Shown here one piece after another: positions 1 through 9,551 of a DNA stretch of 64,000 nt (positions within the stretch are counted from its first letter, which is position 1; each line of letters starts with the position of its first letter). The notes under the pieces were generated by a model that saw only the letters and a program-made list of their open reading frames with translations, was not told the origin of the DNA and did not search any database. The DNA is taken from the NCBI RefSeq assembly GCF_012985465.1, contig NZ_JAAQWN010000002.1:744001-808000 (forward strand), written 5' to 3'. The translations under genes were made by a program, and so were the position numbers. Origin of the DNA: Pseudomonas sp. WS 5079 (lineage in GTDB: Bacteria > Pseudomonadota > Gammaproteobacteria > Pseudomonadales > Pseudomonadaceae).

Positions 1-1178
<1,178 letters not shown>

Positions 1179-1259
1179 GGGGTGACTCCCGGCAATGAAG
1201 GCTGGTCTTGTTTGCGGCAAATTATTGGCCGCGCGCGATAAAGCAGCAATTTAAAATGT

Positions 1260-1273
1260 ACCAACCGGTTAGT
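1260..1273. promoter_or_regulatory. Palindromic operator candidate between quiC1 and MFS gene
   Basis: ACCAACCGGTTAGT is a near-perfect dyad (12 of 14 positions symmetric) centred at 1266/1267, in the 254-bp divergent spacer. Its size and the AACCGGTT core resemble operators of TetR-family regulators. Its position would let one repressor control both the catabolic gene and the transporter. No regulator gene is visible within the window on this side. The operator role is inferred. Confidence 0.45.
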
Positions 1274-1432
1274 TTTATGGGCGATTATCGAACACAATGG
1301 CGATTGGCGAATTGACGATTTTTTAGCCACTGCGCACCATCGATTGCGCATCCAGGGCCGTTTTCTCAAGGCGCCTACCTGTGATCAAGACCCAGAACAC
1401 ACCATAAAAATTTCAAAAAACGGGTACCTCTC

Positions 1433-2767
1433 ATGCCTTCGCAAAATTCCGCCGTGGCCCCGCGCCCCGGCAACCCGCAAGCGGCCATTGGCGACAAGAT
1501 TCGCGGCGCCCTCGCCGTTGGCAAAACCCGCTGGGGCATGCTGGCCCTGGTGTTTTTCGCCACCACCCTGAACTACATCGACCGCGCCGCCCTGGGCGTG
1601 ATGCAACCGATCCTGGCCAAGGAGATGAGCTGGACGGCGATGGACTACGCCAACATCAACTTCTGGTTCCAGGTCGGCTACGCCATTGGTTTTGTGTTGC
1701 AAGGCCGGTTGATCGACCGGGTCGGCGTCAAGCGCGTGTTCTTCTGCGCAGTGCTGTTGTGGAGCATCGCCACCGGCGCCCACGGCCTGGCGACCTCGGC
1801 GGTAGGCTTTATGGTCTGCCGCTTTATCCTCGGCCTGACCGAAGCGGCCAACTACCCCGCTTGCGTCAAGACCACCCGCCTGTGGTTCCCCGCCGGCGAG
1901 CGAGCAGTGGCTACCGGGATCTTCAACGCCGGCACCAACGTCGGCGCCATGCTCACGCCAATGTTGCTGCCGCTGGTGCTGCATGTGTGGGGCTGGCAGG
2001 CCGCCTTTTTGTGCATGGCGGCACTGGGTGGGATCTGGCTGGTGTTCTGGGGCCTGAAGTACTACAACCCGGAAGACCATCCGAGCGTAAAACAGTCAGA
2101 ACTGGACTACGTGCAACAGGAAATCGAGCCGGAACAGCCCCGCGTGCCTTTCAGCCGCATCCTGCGCATGCGCGGCACCTGGGCCTTCGCCATTGCCTAT
2201 GCCCTGACCGCCCCGGTGTTCTGGTTCTACCTGTACTGGCTGCCGCCGTTCCTCAACCAGCAATACAACCTGGGGATCAACGTGACGCAGATGGGTATCC
2301 CGCTGATCATCATTTACCTGACGGCGGACTTCGGCAGCGTGGGCGGCGGGATTCTGTCCTCGTTCCTGATCGGGCGCGGCATGCAGCCGATCAAGGCGCG
2401 CTTGCTGTCGATGCTGCTGTTTGCCTGCTGCATCGTCGGCGTGATCATGGCCGCAGGTTCCAGCCAGCTGTGGGTCGCGGTGTTTGCCATCTCCCTGGCC
2501 ATCGGCGCGCACCAGGCCTGGACTGCCAACATCTGGAGCCTGGTGATGGACTACACGCCCAAGCACATGATGAGCACGGTGTTTGGCTTTGGCGGGATGT
2601 GCGCAGCCATCGGCGGGATGTTCATGACGCAGATCGTCGGCCATATCCTGACCGTGACCCATAACAACTACACCGTGCTGTTCACCCTGATCCCGGCGAT
2701 GTACTTCATCGCCCTGACCTGGATGTACTTCATGGCGCCGCGCAAGATCCCCACCGTCGCGGTGTGA
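1433..2767 (+). CDS. MFS transporter, anion:cation symporter type (probable quinate/shikimate-related uptake)
   Basis: A 444-residue inner-membrane permease with about 12 hydrophobic segments in two halves. After a short hydrophilic N-terminus come NYIDRAALGV and GRLIDRVGVKRVF, the usual MFS loop 2-3 signature. A central loop (KYYNPEDHPSVK) and the EAANYPA segment are typical of the hexuronate/phthalate/glucarate (ACS) subfamily. It lies divergent to quiC1 across a palindromic spacer, so uptake of quinate, shikimate or dehydroshikimate is likely, but this is inferred from context only. The stop is one base from the stop of the convergent EamA gene. The Shine-Dalgarno is weak (GGGTA). Confidence 0.8.
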   Translation: MPSQNSAVAPRPGNPQAAIGDKIRGALAVGKTRWGMLALVFFATTLNYIDRAALGVMQPILAKEMSWTAMDYANINFWFQVGYAIGFVLQGRLIDRVGVKRVFFCAVLLWSIATGAHGLATSAVGFMVCRFILGLTEAANYPACVKTTRLWFPAGERAVATGIFNAGTNVGAMLTPMLLPLVLHVWGWQAAFLCMAALGGIWLVFWGLKYYNPEDHPSVKQSELDYVQQEIEPEQPRVPFSRILRMRGTWAFAIAYALTAPVFWFYLYWLPPFLNQQYNLGINVTQMGIPLIIIYLTADFGSVGGGILSSFLIGRGMQPIKARLLSMLLFACCIVGVIMAAGSSQLWVAVFAISLAIGAHQAWTANIWSLVMDYTPKHMMSTVFGFGGMCAAIGGMFMTQIVGHILTVTHNNYTVLFTLIPAMYFIALTWMYFMAPRKIPTVAV

Positions 2768-2768
2768 C

Positions 2769-3647
2769 TCAACGCCGCCGCTGCTGCCAGGCAGCGGCCA
2801 AGCCACTCAGGCAGATCACCCCGATCCCGACCACCGTGGTCAGGTCCGGGGTGTGATTGAACACCAGCCAGCCCAACAACCCCGCAAACACGATCTGGCA
2901 ATAGCCAAACGGTGCCAGCAAGGCCGGCGCGGCAAAGCGGAAGGCCTGGGTCAGCATCAAGTGCGCGGTCATCCCGCAGGTGCCCAGCGCCAGCATCAAC
3001 AGGCCGTGGCCCAGGCTCGGCACCTCCCAGAAAAACGGCACCAGCGCGCTCATCACCAGGGTGTTGCACAGGCCGGCGAAGAAGTTGCTGGTGGTCGGGC
3101 TGTCGTACTGGCTGAGGATGCGGGTCAGCAGTTGGTAGAAGCAGAAGAACAACGCCGAGACCAATGGCAACAACACCGCCGGGGTGAACAACTCACCGCC
3201 CGGGTGCACGATGATGATCACCCCGACAAACCCGCAGATCACCGCCAGCCACTGGCCACGCGTTACATGCTCGCCCAGCAGCGGAACCGACAGGGCCGTC
3301 ACCAGGATCGGCGCGAGGAAGTTCACCGCCGTGGCCTCCGCCAGCGGGATGTAATGCAGGGCTGCGGTAAAAAACAGGCTGGTGCCCAGCAGGCACAAGG
3401 CCCTGGCCACCTGCAACAATGGGCGCTTGCTGCGCAGCACACGCAGGCCCGATTGCGGCAGGAAAATCCCCGCCATCAGCAGCGTATGCACCATGTAGCG
3501 GGCCCACACCACCATCACGATCGGATAGAAGCCGGCGAGGTATTTGGACAAGGCGTCGTGGCTGGAAAACAAAAACGTCGCCAGCACAATCAGCACGATG
3601 CCCTTGAAGGGATGGTTGACGCCGGAAAGAGGGGTGCTGAGGGTCAT
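2769..3647 (-). CDS. EamA/DMT-family transporter
   Basis: A 292-residue drug/metabolite transporter with ten predicted membrane helices in two EamA repeats (HPFKGIVLIVLATFLFSSHDALSKYL at the start is typical; the second repeat begins near LLPLVSALFFCFYQ). I chose ATG 3647 (MTLSTPL) rather than an upstream TTG because the family begins just before the first helix and a purine-rich GAGA lies upstream. Family members export amino acids, purines or other small metabolites; the substrate cannot be told from sequence. Convergent with the MFS gene with a one-base gap. Confidence 0.8.
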   Translation of the reverse strand: MTLSTPLSGVNHPFKGIVLIVLATFLFSSHDALSKYLAGFYPIVMVVWARYMVHTLLMAGIFLPQSGLRVLRSKRPLLQVARALCLLGTSLFFTAALHYIPLAEATAVNFLAPILVTALSVPLLGEHVTRGQWLAVICGFVGVIIIVHPGGELFTPAVLLPLVSALFFCFYQLLTRILSQYDSPTTSNFFAGLCNTLVMSALVPFFWEVPSLGHGLLMLALGTCGMTAHLMLTQAFRFAAPALLAPFGYCQIVFAGLLGWLVFNHTPDLTTVVGIGVICLSGLAAAWQQRRR

Positions 3648-3753
3648 TGAATTCTCGTGCGTGACAGGCTGAAATGACCGCCGCAAGCAGTGGCACTCAA
3701 CGCGCTAATCTAGAGCGGGTGGTGCATCGGTCTCAAGAGCATAACCAAACAGC

Positions 3754-3778
3754 GGGCGATCAGCGCACTAATTCGCCC
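3754..3778 (+). other. Hairpin upstream of a terminator (possible leader or sRNA element)
   Basis: GGGCGA (3754-3759) and TCGCCC (3773-3778) form a perfect 6-bp stem with a 13-nt loop, 25 bases before the intrinsic terminator at 3803. No gene on the + strand precedes them. Confidence 0.35.
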
Positions 3779-3802
3779 AAACCCAGTCCAACGCTGCACG
3801 CC

Positions 3803-3824
3803 AGCCTGCCATTGCAGGCTTTTT
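3803..3824 (+). terminator. Intrinsic terminator 19 bp before a start codon
   Basis: AGCCTGC (3803-3809), loop CATT, GCAGGCT (3814-3820), followed directly by TTTT. This is a clean rho-independent terminator on the + strand with no annotated upstream gene. It either ends a short RNA or acts as an attenuator for the lipoprotein gene at 3843. Confidence 0.65.
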
Positions 3825-3842
3825 AACCAAGGCCAATCCCCG

Positions 3843-4256
3843 ATGAAAAAAACCCTGTTGCTCCTTTCGACCCTCGCCCTGCTCAGCGCCTGCGATAAAG
3901 CCCCCGAGGCCCCGAAGCCCGCACCGCCATCGGTCCAGGCGACCCTGGTGCCGCAAACCCCGCCCACCGACAAATGGGTCGGCAAGTGGATCGGCGTCGA
4001 AGGCCTGCACCTGACCGTCAGCAAGGACGACAGCATCGGTCGCGGGCATTACCTGCTGAGCATGCAGTACGGCCTGGATGCCGACGCCTCCGGCACGTTT
4101 AAAGGTGAGGCCAGCGAAGACGGCATCACCTTCAACCGGCCGGACGGCCCGCAGATGCTGCGTGCCGGCGACGGCGCAGCCACTGGCTTGAGATGGCTGG
4201 CAGATAAAAAAGATTGCCTGGTGGTCAATACGGGCGAAGGGTATTGCCGCGAATAA
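3843..4256 (+). CDS. Small lipoprotein, unknown function
   Basis: A 137-residue protein with a classical lipoprotein signal peptide: KK, a hydrophobic stretch, then lipobox LSAC with Cys17. A short Pro/Ala/Lys-rich linker (about 19-45) leads to a compact domain beginning DKWVGKWIGVEGLHLTV and ending near the C-terminus in two Cys residues (KDCLVV, GYCRE) that may pair. The pattern of a WxGxWxG strand with charged turns suggests a small beta-barrel, but I recognise no named family. The Shine-Dalgarno is poor (AAGG, about 12 bases upstream). It stands alone, flanked by a terminator upstream and a REPIN downstream. Confidence 0.75.
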   Translation: MKKTLLLLSTLALLSACDKAPEAPKPAPPSVQATLVPQTPPTDKWVGKWIGVEGLHLTVSKDDSIGRGHYLLSMQYGLDADASGTFKGEASEDGITFNRPDGPQMLRAGDGAATGLRWLADKKDCLVVNTGEGYCRE

Positions 4257-4282
4257 CGGCCATACTCAATCACAACCCCCAC

Positions 4283-4384
4283 TGTAGGAGCCGGCTTGCC
4301 GGCGATAGCGGCCGATTTAGCGCGCGGGGCGTCAGGTAGCCAACATCATCGTTGACGACCATCGCCGGCAAGCCGGCTCCTACA
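4283..4384. repeat. REPIN (inverted REP pair)
   Basis: TGTAGGAGCCGGCTTGCCGGCGAT and its inverted copy ending GGCTCCTACA enclose about 55 bp of variable DNA. The two copies can fold into one long hairpin. Confidence 0.85.
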
Positions 4385-4423
4385 AAAACGCGGTGCAAAC
4401 AGGTACATCAAGAGGATTGCCCC

Positions 4424-5311
4424 ATGCTATGGAAAAAGGGTCGACGCAGCGACAACGTGGTCGACGCGCGCAATGACGGCGGCGGTGGCGGCGGCATGCG
4501 CTTTGGCGGCGGTAAGGGCCTGAGCCTGACCGCCATTGTGCTGATCGTCGGCATCGGCCTGCTCACCGGCCAGGACCCGATGCAGATCCTCGGGCAACTG
4601 AGCGGCCAGATGACCGAGCAGGCCCCTTCGGTCAGCCCGCAAACACGCCAGGCACCGCCCGCCAATGATGAGCAGGCAGACTTCGTACGCGCCGTACTGG
4701 GCGACACCGAAGACACCTGGGGCCAGGTGTTCCAGGAAAACGGCCTGGCCTACAAGAACCCCAAGTTGATCCTGTTCCGTGGCCGGGTGAATTCCGCCTG
4801 CGGTGGCGCGACCTCCGCCAGCGGCCCGTTCTACTGCCCGGCCGACCAGCAGGTCTACCTGGACCTGGATTTCTTCCGGGAAATGTCCCAACGCTTCCAG
4901 GCGGCTGGCGACTTTGCCCAGGCCTATGTGATTGCCCACGAAGTCGGCCACCACGTGCAGACCCTGCTGGGGATTTCGTCGAAGATCCAGGTCGCGCGCC
5001 AGCAAGGCCGGCAGATGCAAGGCGATGGCGGCCTGCTGGTGCGCCAGGAACTACAGGCCGACTGCTTCGCCGGAGTCTGGGCCAACCGCGCGCAAAAGCG
5101 CCTGAACTGGCTGGAACCGGGCGACATCGAAGAAGCACTGAACGCCGCCAACGCCATCGGCGATGACCGCCTGCAGCAACAGGGCCAGGGCCGCGTGGTA
5201 CCCGACTCGTTCACCCATGGCACCTCGCAGCAGCGGGTCCGCTGGTTCAAGACTGGCTTTGCCCAGGGCCAGATCAGCCAATGCGACACGTTTTCGGCCA
5301 AGAGTCTTTAA
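4424..5311 (+). CDS. Neutral zinc metallopeptidase, YpfJ family
   Basis: A 295-residue protein of the putative zinc metallopeptidase family (E. coli YpfJ). A charged, Gly-rich N-terminus (DGGGGGGMRFGGGKG) precedes one transmembrane helix at about 32-48, so the catalytic domain is probably periplasmic. The metalloprotease motif HEVGHH lies at 171-176, with Glu172 as probable base. A downstream QELQADCFAG supplies the likely third ligand. The start at ATG 4424 has AGAGG upstream and fits the family N-terminus (MLWKKGRRSDN). An in-frame start at 4352 lies inside the REPIN and was rejected. The stop abuts the next ATG, so both genes are probably one transcript. The substrate is unknown. Confidence 0.85.
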   Translation: MLWKKGRRSDNVVDARNDGGGGGGMRFGGGKGLSLTAIVLIVGIGLLTGQDPMQILGQLSGQMTEQAPSVSPQTRQAPPANDEQADFVRAVLGDTEDTWGQVFQENGLAYKNPKLILFRGRVNSACGGATSASGPFYCPADQQVYLDLDFFREMSQRFQAAGDFAQAYVIAHEVGHHVQTLLGISSKIQVARQQGRQMQGDGGLLVRQELQADCFAGVWANRAQKRLNWLEPGDIEEALNAANAIGDDRLQQQGQGRVVPDSFTHGTSQQRVRWFKTGFAQGQISQCDTFSAKSL

Positions 5312-6289
5312 ATGAACAGACGATCCGCATGGCTGCTGGGCTTGATGGTCGCCTGCTCTGCCCCCGCCTTCGCCGCCGGGCAGGCGGTCAAGGTGGTCAG
5401 CCCCGAGCGTTTCACCCTGCAAGCCGGCGACCTGAGCCTGGGCCTGAGCCAGGACTGGCGCCAGCCACTGCCGCAAGTGACCCGCGCGCTGATCATCGTG
5501 CATGGCCGGCTGCGCAACGCCCAGACCTACCTCAAAAGCGCCGAAGACGCAGCGGCCCATGCCGGGCAAAGTGCCAATACCCTGGTGATCGCGCCGCAGT
5601 TTCTCAACGCGGCCGATATCCAGCGCCATCACCTGGGCGATAGCGTGCTGCGCTGGCATGGCAATGGGTGGATGGCTGGCGAGGCGTCAATCGGCCATGG
5701 CCAGATCAGTTCCTACGGCGCCCTGGACCAGATCATCAAGCACTTGGGCAACCGCAAGCTGTTCCCGGCCCTCAAGGAAATAGTGGTCGCCGGGCATTCC
5801 GGTGGCGGGCAGGTGGTGCAGCGCTTTGCCCTGACCGGCCATGACCACTCGGCGCTGCAAGCAGCGGGGATCAGCCTGCGCTATGTGATCGCCAACCCGT
5901 CGTCCTACGCCTACTTCAGCCCGCAACGCCCGGTGCAGTTTGCCCCGGCCAGTTGCCCGGACTTCAATGACTGGAAGTACGGCATGCAAAAGCTGCCGGC
6001 CTACGCCAATGGCCAAAGCCCCCAGCAACTGGAAAAAGCCTACGTCGCGCGCGATATCACTTACCTGCTGGGCCAGCAGGATACCGACCCCGACCACCCG
6101 GCCCTGGACAAGAGCTGCGCGGCCGAGACCCAGGGGGCTTATCGGCTGATTCGTGGGCACAACTATTTTGACTACCTCAAGCTGCGGCATCCGCAATTGA
6201 GCCAGAGGTTGGTTGAAGTGCCAGGGGTTGGGCATGACGGCGACAAGATGTTCACCTCGCCCGAGGGGCAGAAGGCCGTGTTCCACTGA
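5312..6289 (+). CDS. Secreted alpha/beta hydrolase
   Basis: A 325-residue protein with a signal peptide (MNRRSAWLLGLMVACSAPAFAA). The nucleophile elbow GHSGGG lies mid-protein, and IVHGR may supply the oxyanion loop. A His near the C-terminus (GVGHDGDKM) is a good catalytic candidate. The central sequence (RYVIANPSSYAYF) resembles a group of uncharacterised bacterial lipase/esterase-like proteins. The ATG follows the metallopeptidase stop directly with no spacer, implying translational coupling. The substrate is unknown; esterase activity is inferred from the fold. Confidence 0.75.
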   Translation: MNRRSAWLLGLMVACSAPAFAAGQAVKVVSPERFTLQAGDLSLGLSQDWRQPLPQVTRALIIVHGRLRNAQTYLKSAEDAAAHAGQSANTLVIAPQFLNAADIQRHHLGDSVLRWHGNGWMAGEASIGHGQISSYGALDQIIKHLGNRKLFPALKEIVVAGHSGGGQVVQRFALTGHDHSALQAAGISLRYVIANPSSYAYFSPQRPVQFAPASCPDFNDWKYGMQKLPAYANGQSPQQLEKAYVARDITYLLGQQDTDPDHPALDKSCAAETQGAYRLIRGHNYFDYLKLRHPQLSQRLVEVPGVGHDGDKMFTSPEGQKAVFH

Positions 6290-6305
6290 TCCCTCTAATC
6301 AAAAA

Positions 6306-6394
6306 TGTAAGAGCAGGCTTGCCTGCGATAGCGACGGATCAGTCAACATCTGTATTGGCTGACCCACCGTTATCGCTGGCAAGCCAGCTCCTAC
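6306..6394. repeat. REPIN (inverted REP pair)
   Basis: GCAGGCTTGCCTGCGATAGC and an inverted copy ending GCTGGCAAGCCAGCTCCTAC. The two arms differ slightly (GCAGG against GCTGG), indicating decay of this copy. Confidence 0.8.
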
Positions 6395-6415
6395 CGGCGA
6401 TTTGTGGGGGGTTGG

Positions 6416-7003
6416 CTAGATCATCTGGCGCAATGCCGCGCAGTCCTTGGCATGCCAATCGGCCAATTCCGGCCATGGGTTTTCGGGAACGTTGACCAAC
6501 ACCGTCTGCGCCCCCGCCGCCCGCCCGCAATCCAGGTCGAAGCGATAGTCCCCCACCATCACCATCTCGGCGGGCGCCACCTCCCAGGCCTGGGCCAGCT
6601 TCAACAGGCCACCGGGATCCGGCTTGGGCGGTGCGTCGTCGCGGCCCAACACATCTTCCACGGCAAAACAGTCCGCCAGGCCGATGGCTTTCAAGGTGAT
6701 GTGCGCCAGTTCCTGGGCGTTGCGCGTCAGGATCCCCAGGCGACAGCCCCGTGCCGCCAGGTCGCGCACCAACTCCACCGCGCCTGTGGCCGCTACCGAG
6801 CCCAGCGCCAGTTCGCGCTCATGCTCCAGCAACCAGGCATGTTTGGCCGCCGCCTCAGCCGCCGGCAATGCTGCCAGGTGGGTGAGGATGTCATCGGCAG
6901 GCGCAATATCCAGGGCCACGCGGATCGCCGCAAAGTCATGCACGGCCACGGTCAGGGTGCCGTCCATATCAAATACCCAGTGCTTAACGTGCGCCAGGCT
7001 CAT
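6416..7003 (-). CDS. HAD-superfamily phosphatase
   Basis: A 195-residue haloacid-dehalogenase-like hydrolase. Motif I is FDMDGTLT at about 11-18, with the nucleophile and acid/base aspartates present. Motif II is LTRN (Thr), motif III the Lys in KPDPGG, and motif IV GDYRFDLDCG. The helical cap (about residues 20-80) is of the phosphoglycolate-phosphatase type. I start at ATG 7003 (MSLAHVKHWVF). The longer upstream frame runs inside tesB and has no family similarity. The start overlaps the tesB stop as ATGA, so translation is coupled. The substrate is unknown, probably a small phosphorylated metabolite. Confidence 0.82.
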   Translation of the reverse strand: MSLAHVKHWVFDMDGTLTVAVHDFAAIRVALDIAPADDILTHLAALPAAEAAAKHAWLLEHERELALGSVAATGAVELVRDLAARGCRLGILTRNAQELAHITLKAIGLADCFAVEDVLGRDDAPPKPDPGGLLKLAQAWEVAPAEMVMVGDYRFDLDCGRAAGAQTVLVNVPENPWPELADWHAKDCAALRQMI

Positions 7004-7869
7004 GCCCAATCCTTGCGATGGCGGATCAAGCCCTCCTGGGTCACCGAGGCCACCAGCTGGCCGGCGCGGTTGTACACGCTGCCACGGGAGAACCCACGGG
7101 AATTGCCGGCCCACGGGCTGTCCATGGCGTACAGCAACCAGTCATCGGCCCGCAGGTCGGCGTGGAACCACAAGGCGTGGTCAAGGCTGGCCACTTGCAT
7201 GTCCTTCTGCCACACGGTCTTGCCATGGGGCAGCAGCGAGGTGGTCAGCAGGCCGAAGTCCGAGGCGTAGGCCAGCAGGTATTTATGCAGCGCGGGCGCA
7301 TCGGCCAGGGCGCCATCGGCGCGGAACCACACATACTTGACCGGATCGGACGGCTGCGGGTTGTACGGGTCTTTTTCGGTCACCGGGCGCACTTCGATCG
7401 GCTTGGGGCACAGCAGTTTTTCGCGCATGGCCTCGGGGATCAGGTGCGCCCGCTGCTGGGTCAGCTCCAGCTCCGATGGCAGGTTCTCGGGGCCCACCAC
7501 CACCGGCATGGTGGTCTGGTGCTCAAAGCCTTCTTCGTCGTACTGGAACGAGGCGCTACAGGTGAAGATCGGGTTGCCCTTCTGGATCGCCGTCACCCGG
7601 CGCGTGCTGAAGCTGCCACCGTCGCGTACCCGGTCCACTTGATAGACCACCGGCAGCCCGGCATCCCCAGGGCGCAGGAAATAGCCGTGCAACGAATGCA
7701 CATGCCGCGCTTCTTCGACGGTCTGGCTGGCTGCCGACAGCGACTGGCCCAATACCTGGCCGCCGAACAGTTGGCGAAAGCCCAAGTCCTGGCTGCGGCC
7801 GCGAAAGAGGTTTTCTTCAATCGGTTCCAGGGTCAGCAAGTCGACCAGATCTTCCAACACTTGGCTCAT
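7000..7869 (-). CDS. tesB: Acyl-CoA thioesterase II
   Basis: A 289-residue double-hotdog thioesterase, the normal TesB length. It hydrolyses medium and long acyl-CoAs to fatty acid and CoA in the cytoplasm. Recognisable blocks are LFRGRSQDLG near residue 20, FGGQVLGQSLSAA (35-47), SLHGYFLRPGD (59-69), and the C-terminal ASLDHALWFH, with the catalytic Asp, plus YAMDSPWAG and VASVTQEGLIR, where the Gln is the expected catalytic partner. It is the first gene of a two-gene unit with the HAD phosphatase. The order tesB-HAD next to a GNAT gene is familiar in Pseudomonas. Confidence 0.92.
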   Translation of the reverse strand: MSQVLEDLVDLLTLEPIEENLFRGRSQDLGFRQLFGGQVLGQSLSAASQTVEEARHVHSLHGYFLRPGDAGLPVVYQVDRVRDGGSFSTRRVTAIQKGNPIFTCSASFQYDEEGFEHQTTMPVVVGPENLPSELELTQQRAHLIPEAMREKLLCPKPIEVRPVTEKDPYNPQPSDPVKYVWFRADGALADAPALHKYLLAYASDFGLLTTSLLPHGKTVWQKDMQVASLDHALWFHADLRADDWLLYAMDSPWAGNSRGFSRGSVYNRAGQLVASVTQEGLIRHRKDWA

Positions 7870-7940
7870 TCAAATTCTCCTCACACAGGGCAAAACCGCG
7901 CAGTCTTGGCTGCGGCGGGTAATAACATCGGGCGGCCTGC

Positions 7941-8510
7941 CTATCCGTGCAGCGTATCCAACCATTGGGCGCGGGTGATGCGGTACAGCACATGATGGCG
8001 CAGCGGATCATCCGCCGCGAGCCTTGGGTGCTGAAAATCTGCCGCCGGATCGTAATGCATGCCGATGGCCTGCATGACTTTCTGCGACGCCAGGTTGGCC
8101 TCGGTGGTGAACGCCACGATCTCCTCCAACTGCAAACGGTCAAACCCACAACGCAGTGCAGTCCAGGCCGCCTCACTGGCAAAACCCAGGCCCCAGTGCT
8201 CGCGGGCCAGGCGCCAGCCAATCTCGACCGCCGGGGTAAAACCGGCTTCAAAGCCGACATTCATCAAGCCCGTCAGGCCGATAAACTCGCCGCTGTCCTT
8301 GCGCTCCAGGGCCCACAGGCCAAACCCATACTCGGCAAAATGACCACGTATTCGCCCGATCAATGCCGCGCTTTCCAGGCGGTCCAGGGGGGCCGGGAAA
8401 TAGCGCATCACCTGCGGGTCGGCGCACATCCGGGCAAACGCCGGCAAATCGCTGTCGCGCCATTGGCGCAGCACCAGGCGCGCGCTTTCCAACTCCAGTA
8501 TCGGCTCCAT
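7941..8510 (-). CDS. GNAT-family N-acetyltransferase (RimJ/RimL-like)
   Basis: A 189-residue acetyltransferase. The N-terminus LESARLVLRQWRDSDLPAF is the typical RimJ/RimL opening. The acetyl-CoA binding region appears as EIGWRLAREHWGLGFASEA (about 97-115), and the C-terminal part has NLASQKVMQAIGM. Family members acetylate protein N-termini, amino acids or antibiotics; the acceptor cannot be predicted here. It lies 71 bp upstream of tesB on the same strand and may share its transcript. Confidence 0.82.
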   Translation of the reverse strand: MEPILELESARLVLRQWRDSDLPAFARMCADPQVMRYFPAPLDRLESAALIGRIRGHFAEYGFGLWALERKDSGEFIGLTGLMNVGFEAGFTPAVEIGWRLAREHWGLGFASEAAWTALRCGFDRLQLEEIVAFTTEANLASQKVMQAIGMHYDPAADFQHPRLAADDPLRHHVLYRITRAQWLDTLHG

Positions 8511-8585
8511 CGTTCCCCTCCCTTGCCATGTGCGTGAGTGTACAGCGCTGTTAAGATCCTTCGCTGGTTCCTGTCAGAAATTGCC

Positions 8586-9506
8586 ATGCCTTTGCCACTG
8601 ATCTACCACGACGACTACAGCCCCGAGTTCCCGGCGGATCATCGCTTCCCCATGGACAAGTTCCGACTGCTGCGCGATCACCTGGTCGACAGCGGCCTGA
8701 CCCAGGACAGCCAACTGCTGCGCCCCCAGTTGTGCCCGGCCGAAGTACTCGCCCTGGCCCATGACCCTGGCTATATCGAACGCTACATGAGCGGTGAGTT
8801 GTCCCGCGAAGACCAACGGCGCCTGGGCCTGCCCTGGAGCGAAGCCCTGGCCCGACGCACCGTGCGCGCGGTCGGCGGTTCGCTACTGGCGGCCGAACAG
8901 GCCCTGGAACACGGCCTGGCCTGCCACTTGGCAGGGGGCACCCACCACGCCCATTACGATTACCCGGCGGGCTTTTGTATCTTCAATGACCTGGCCGTGA
9001 TCAGCCATTTCCTACTGGCCAGCGGCCGAGTCAACCGGGTACTGATCTTCGACTGCGACGTGCATCAGGGTGATGGCACCGCGCGCATCCTCCACGACAC
9101 GCCGGATGCCATTACCGTGTCCCTGCACTGCGAAAAGAACTTCCCGGCGCGCAAGGCCACCAGCGACTGGGACATCCCCCTGCCCATGGGCATGGGCGAC
9201 GCTGACTACCTCACGGTGGTGGACGATGCCCTCAACTACCTGCTGCCTTTGTATCAGCCCGACCTGGTGCTGTATGACGCGGGCGTGGATGTGCACAAGG
9301 ACGACGCCCTCGGCTACCTCAAGCTGACAGACGCCGGCGTCGCCGCCCGTGACGAAAGCGTGATGCGCCATTGCCTGGGCCGCGACATCCCAGTGGTGGG
9401 CGTGATCGGTGGCGGCTACAGCAAGGACCGCCACGCCCTGGCCCGCCGCCACGGCATCCTGCACCACAGTGCCCAGCGGGTGTGGACGTCATCAGGTTGT
9501 CATTGA
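8586..9506 (+). CDS. Histone-deacetylase-fold amidohydrolase
   Basis: A 306-residue class IV-like member of the HDAC/acetoin-utilisation superfamily. The paired active-site histidines are in GGTHHAH (His120, His121) and zinc ligands in FDCDVHQGDGTA (Asp156 or Asp158, His160). A second Asp site follows in LYDAGVDVHKDD. YDYPAGFCIFNDLA is the usual substrate-channel segment. The start at ATG 8586 (MPLPLIYHDDY) matches family N-termini; the earlier in-frame ATG would add unrelated residues. The bacterial substrate may be an acetylated polyamine, small amide or acyl-lysine, which is unknown. Divergent from the GNAT gene with 75 bp between, so an acetylation/deacetylation pairing is conceivable but unproven. 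Confidence 0.85.
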   Translation: MPLPLIYHDDYSPEFPADHRFPMDKFRLLRDHLVDSGLTQDSQLLRPQLCPAEVLALAHDPGYIERYMSGELSREDQRRLGLPWSEALARRTVRAVGGSLLAAEQALEHGLACHLAGGTHHAHYDYPAGFCIFNDLAVISHFLLASGRVNRVLIFDCDVHQGDGTARILHDTPDAITVSLHCEKNFPARKATSDWDIPLPMGMGDADYLTVVDDALNYLLPLYQPDLVLYDAGVDVHKDDALGYLKLTDAGVAARDESVMRHCLGRDIPVVGVIGGGYSKDRHALARRHGILHHSAQRVWTSSGCH

Positions 9507-9516
9507 AACGTGGGCG

Positions 9517-9525
9517 TTACCCACA
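9517..9525 (+). promoter_or_regulatory. Near-consensus DnaA box
   Basis: TTACCCACA has one mismatch to TTATNCACA. It lies 18 bp before a perfect box in the opposite orientation. Confidence 0.35.
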
Positions 9526-9542
9526 ATGCCTGTGGAACGGCC

Positions 9543-9551
9543 TGTGGATAA
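9543..9551 (-). promoter_or_regulatory. Perfect DnaA box
   Basis: TGTGGATAA (TTATCCACA on the minus strand) is a perfect R1-type DnaA box in the spacer upstream of the flavoprotein gene. Confidence 0.55.
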
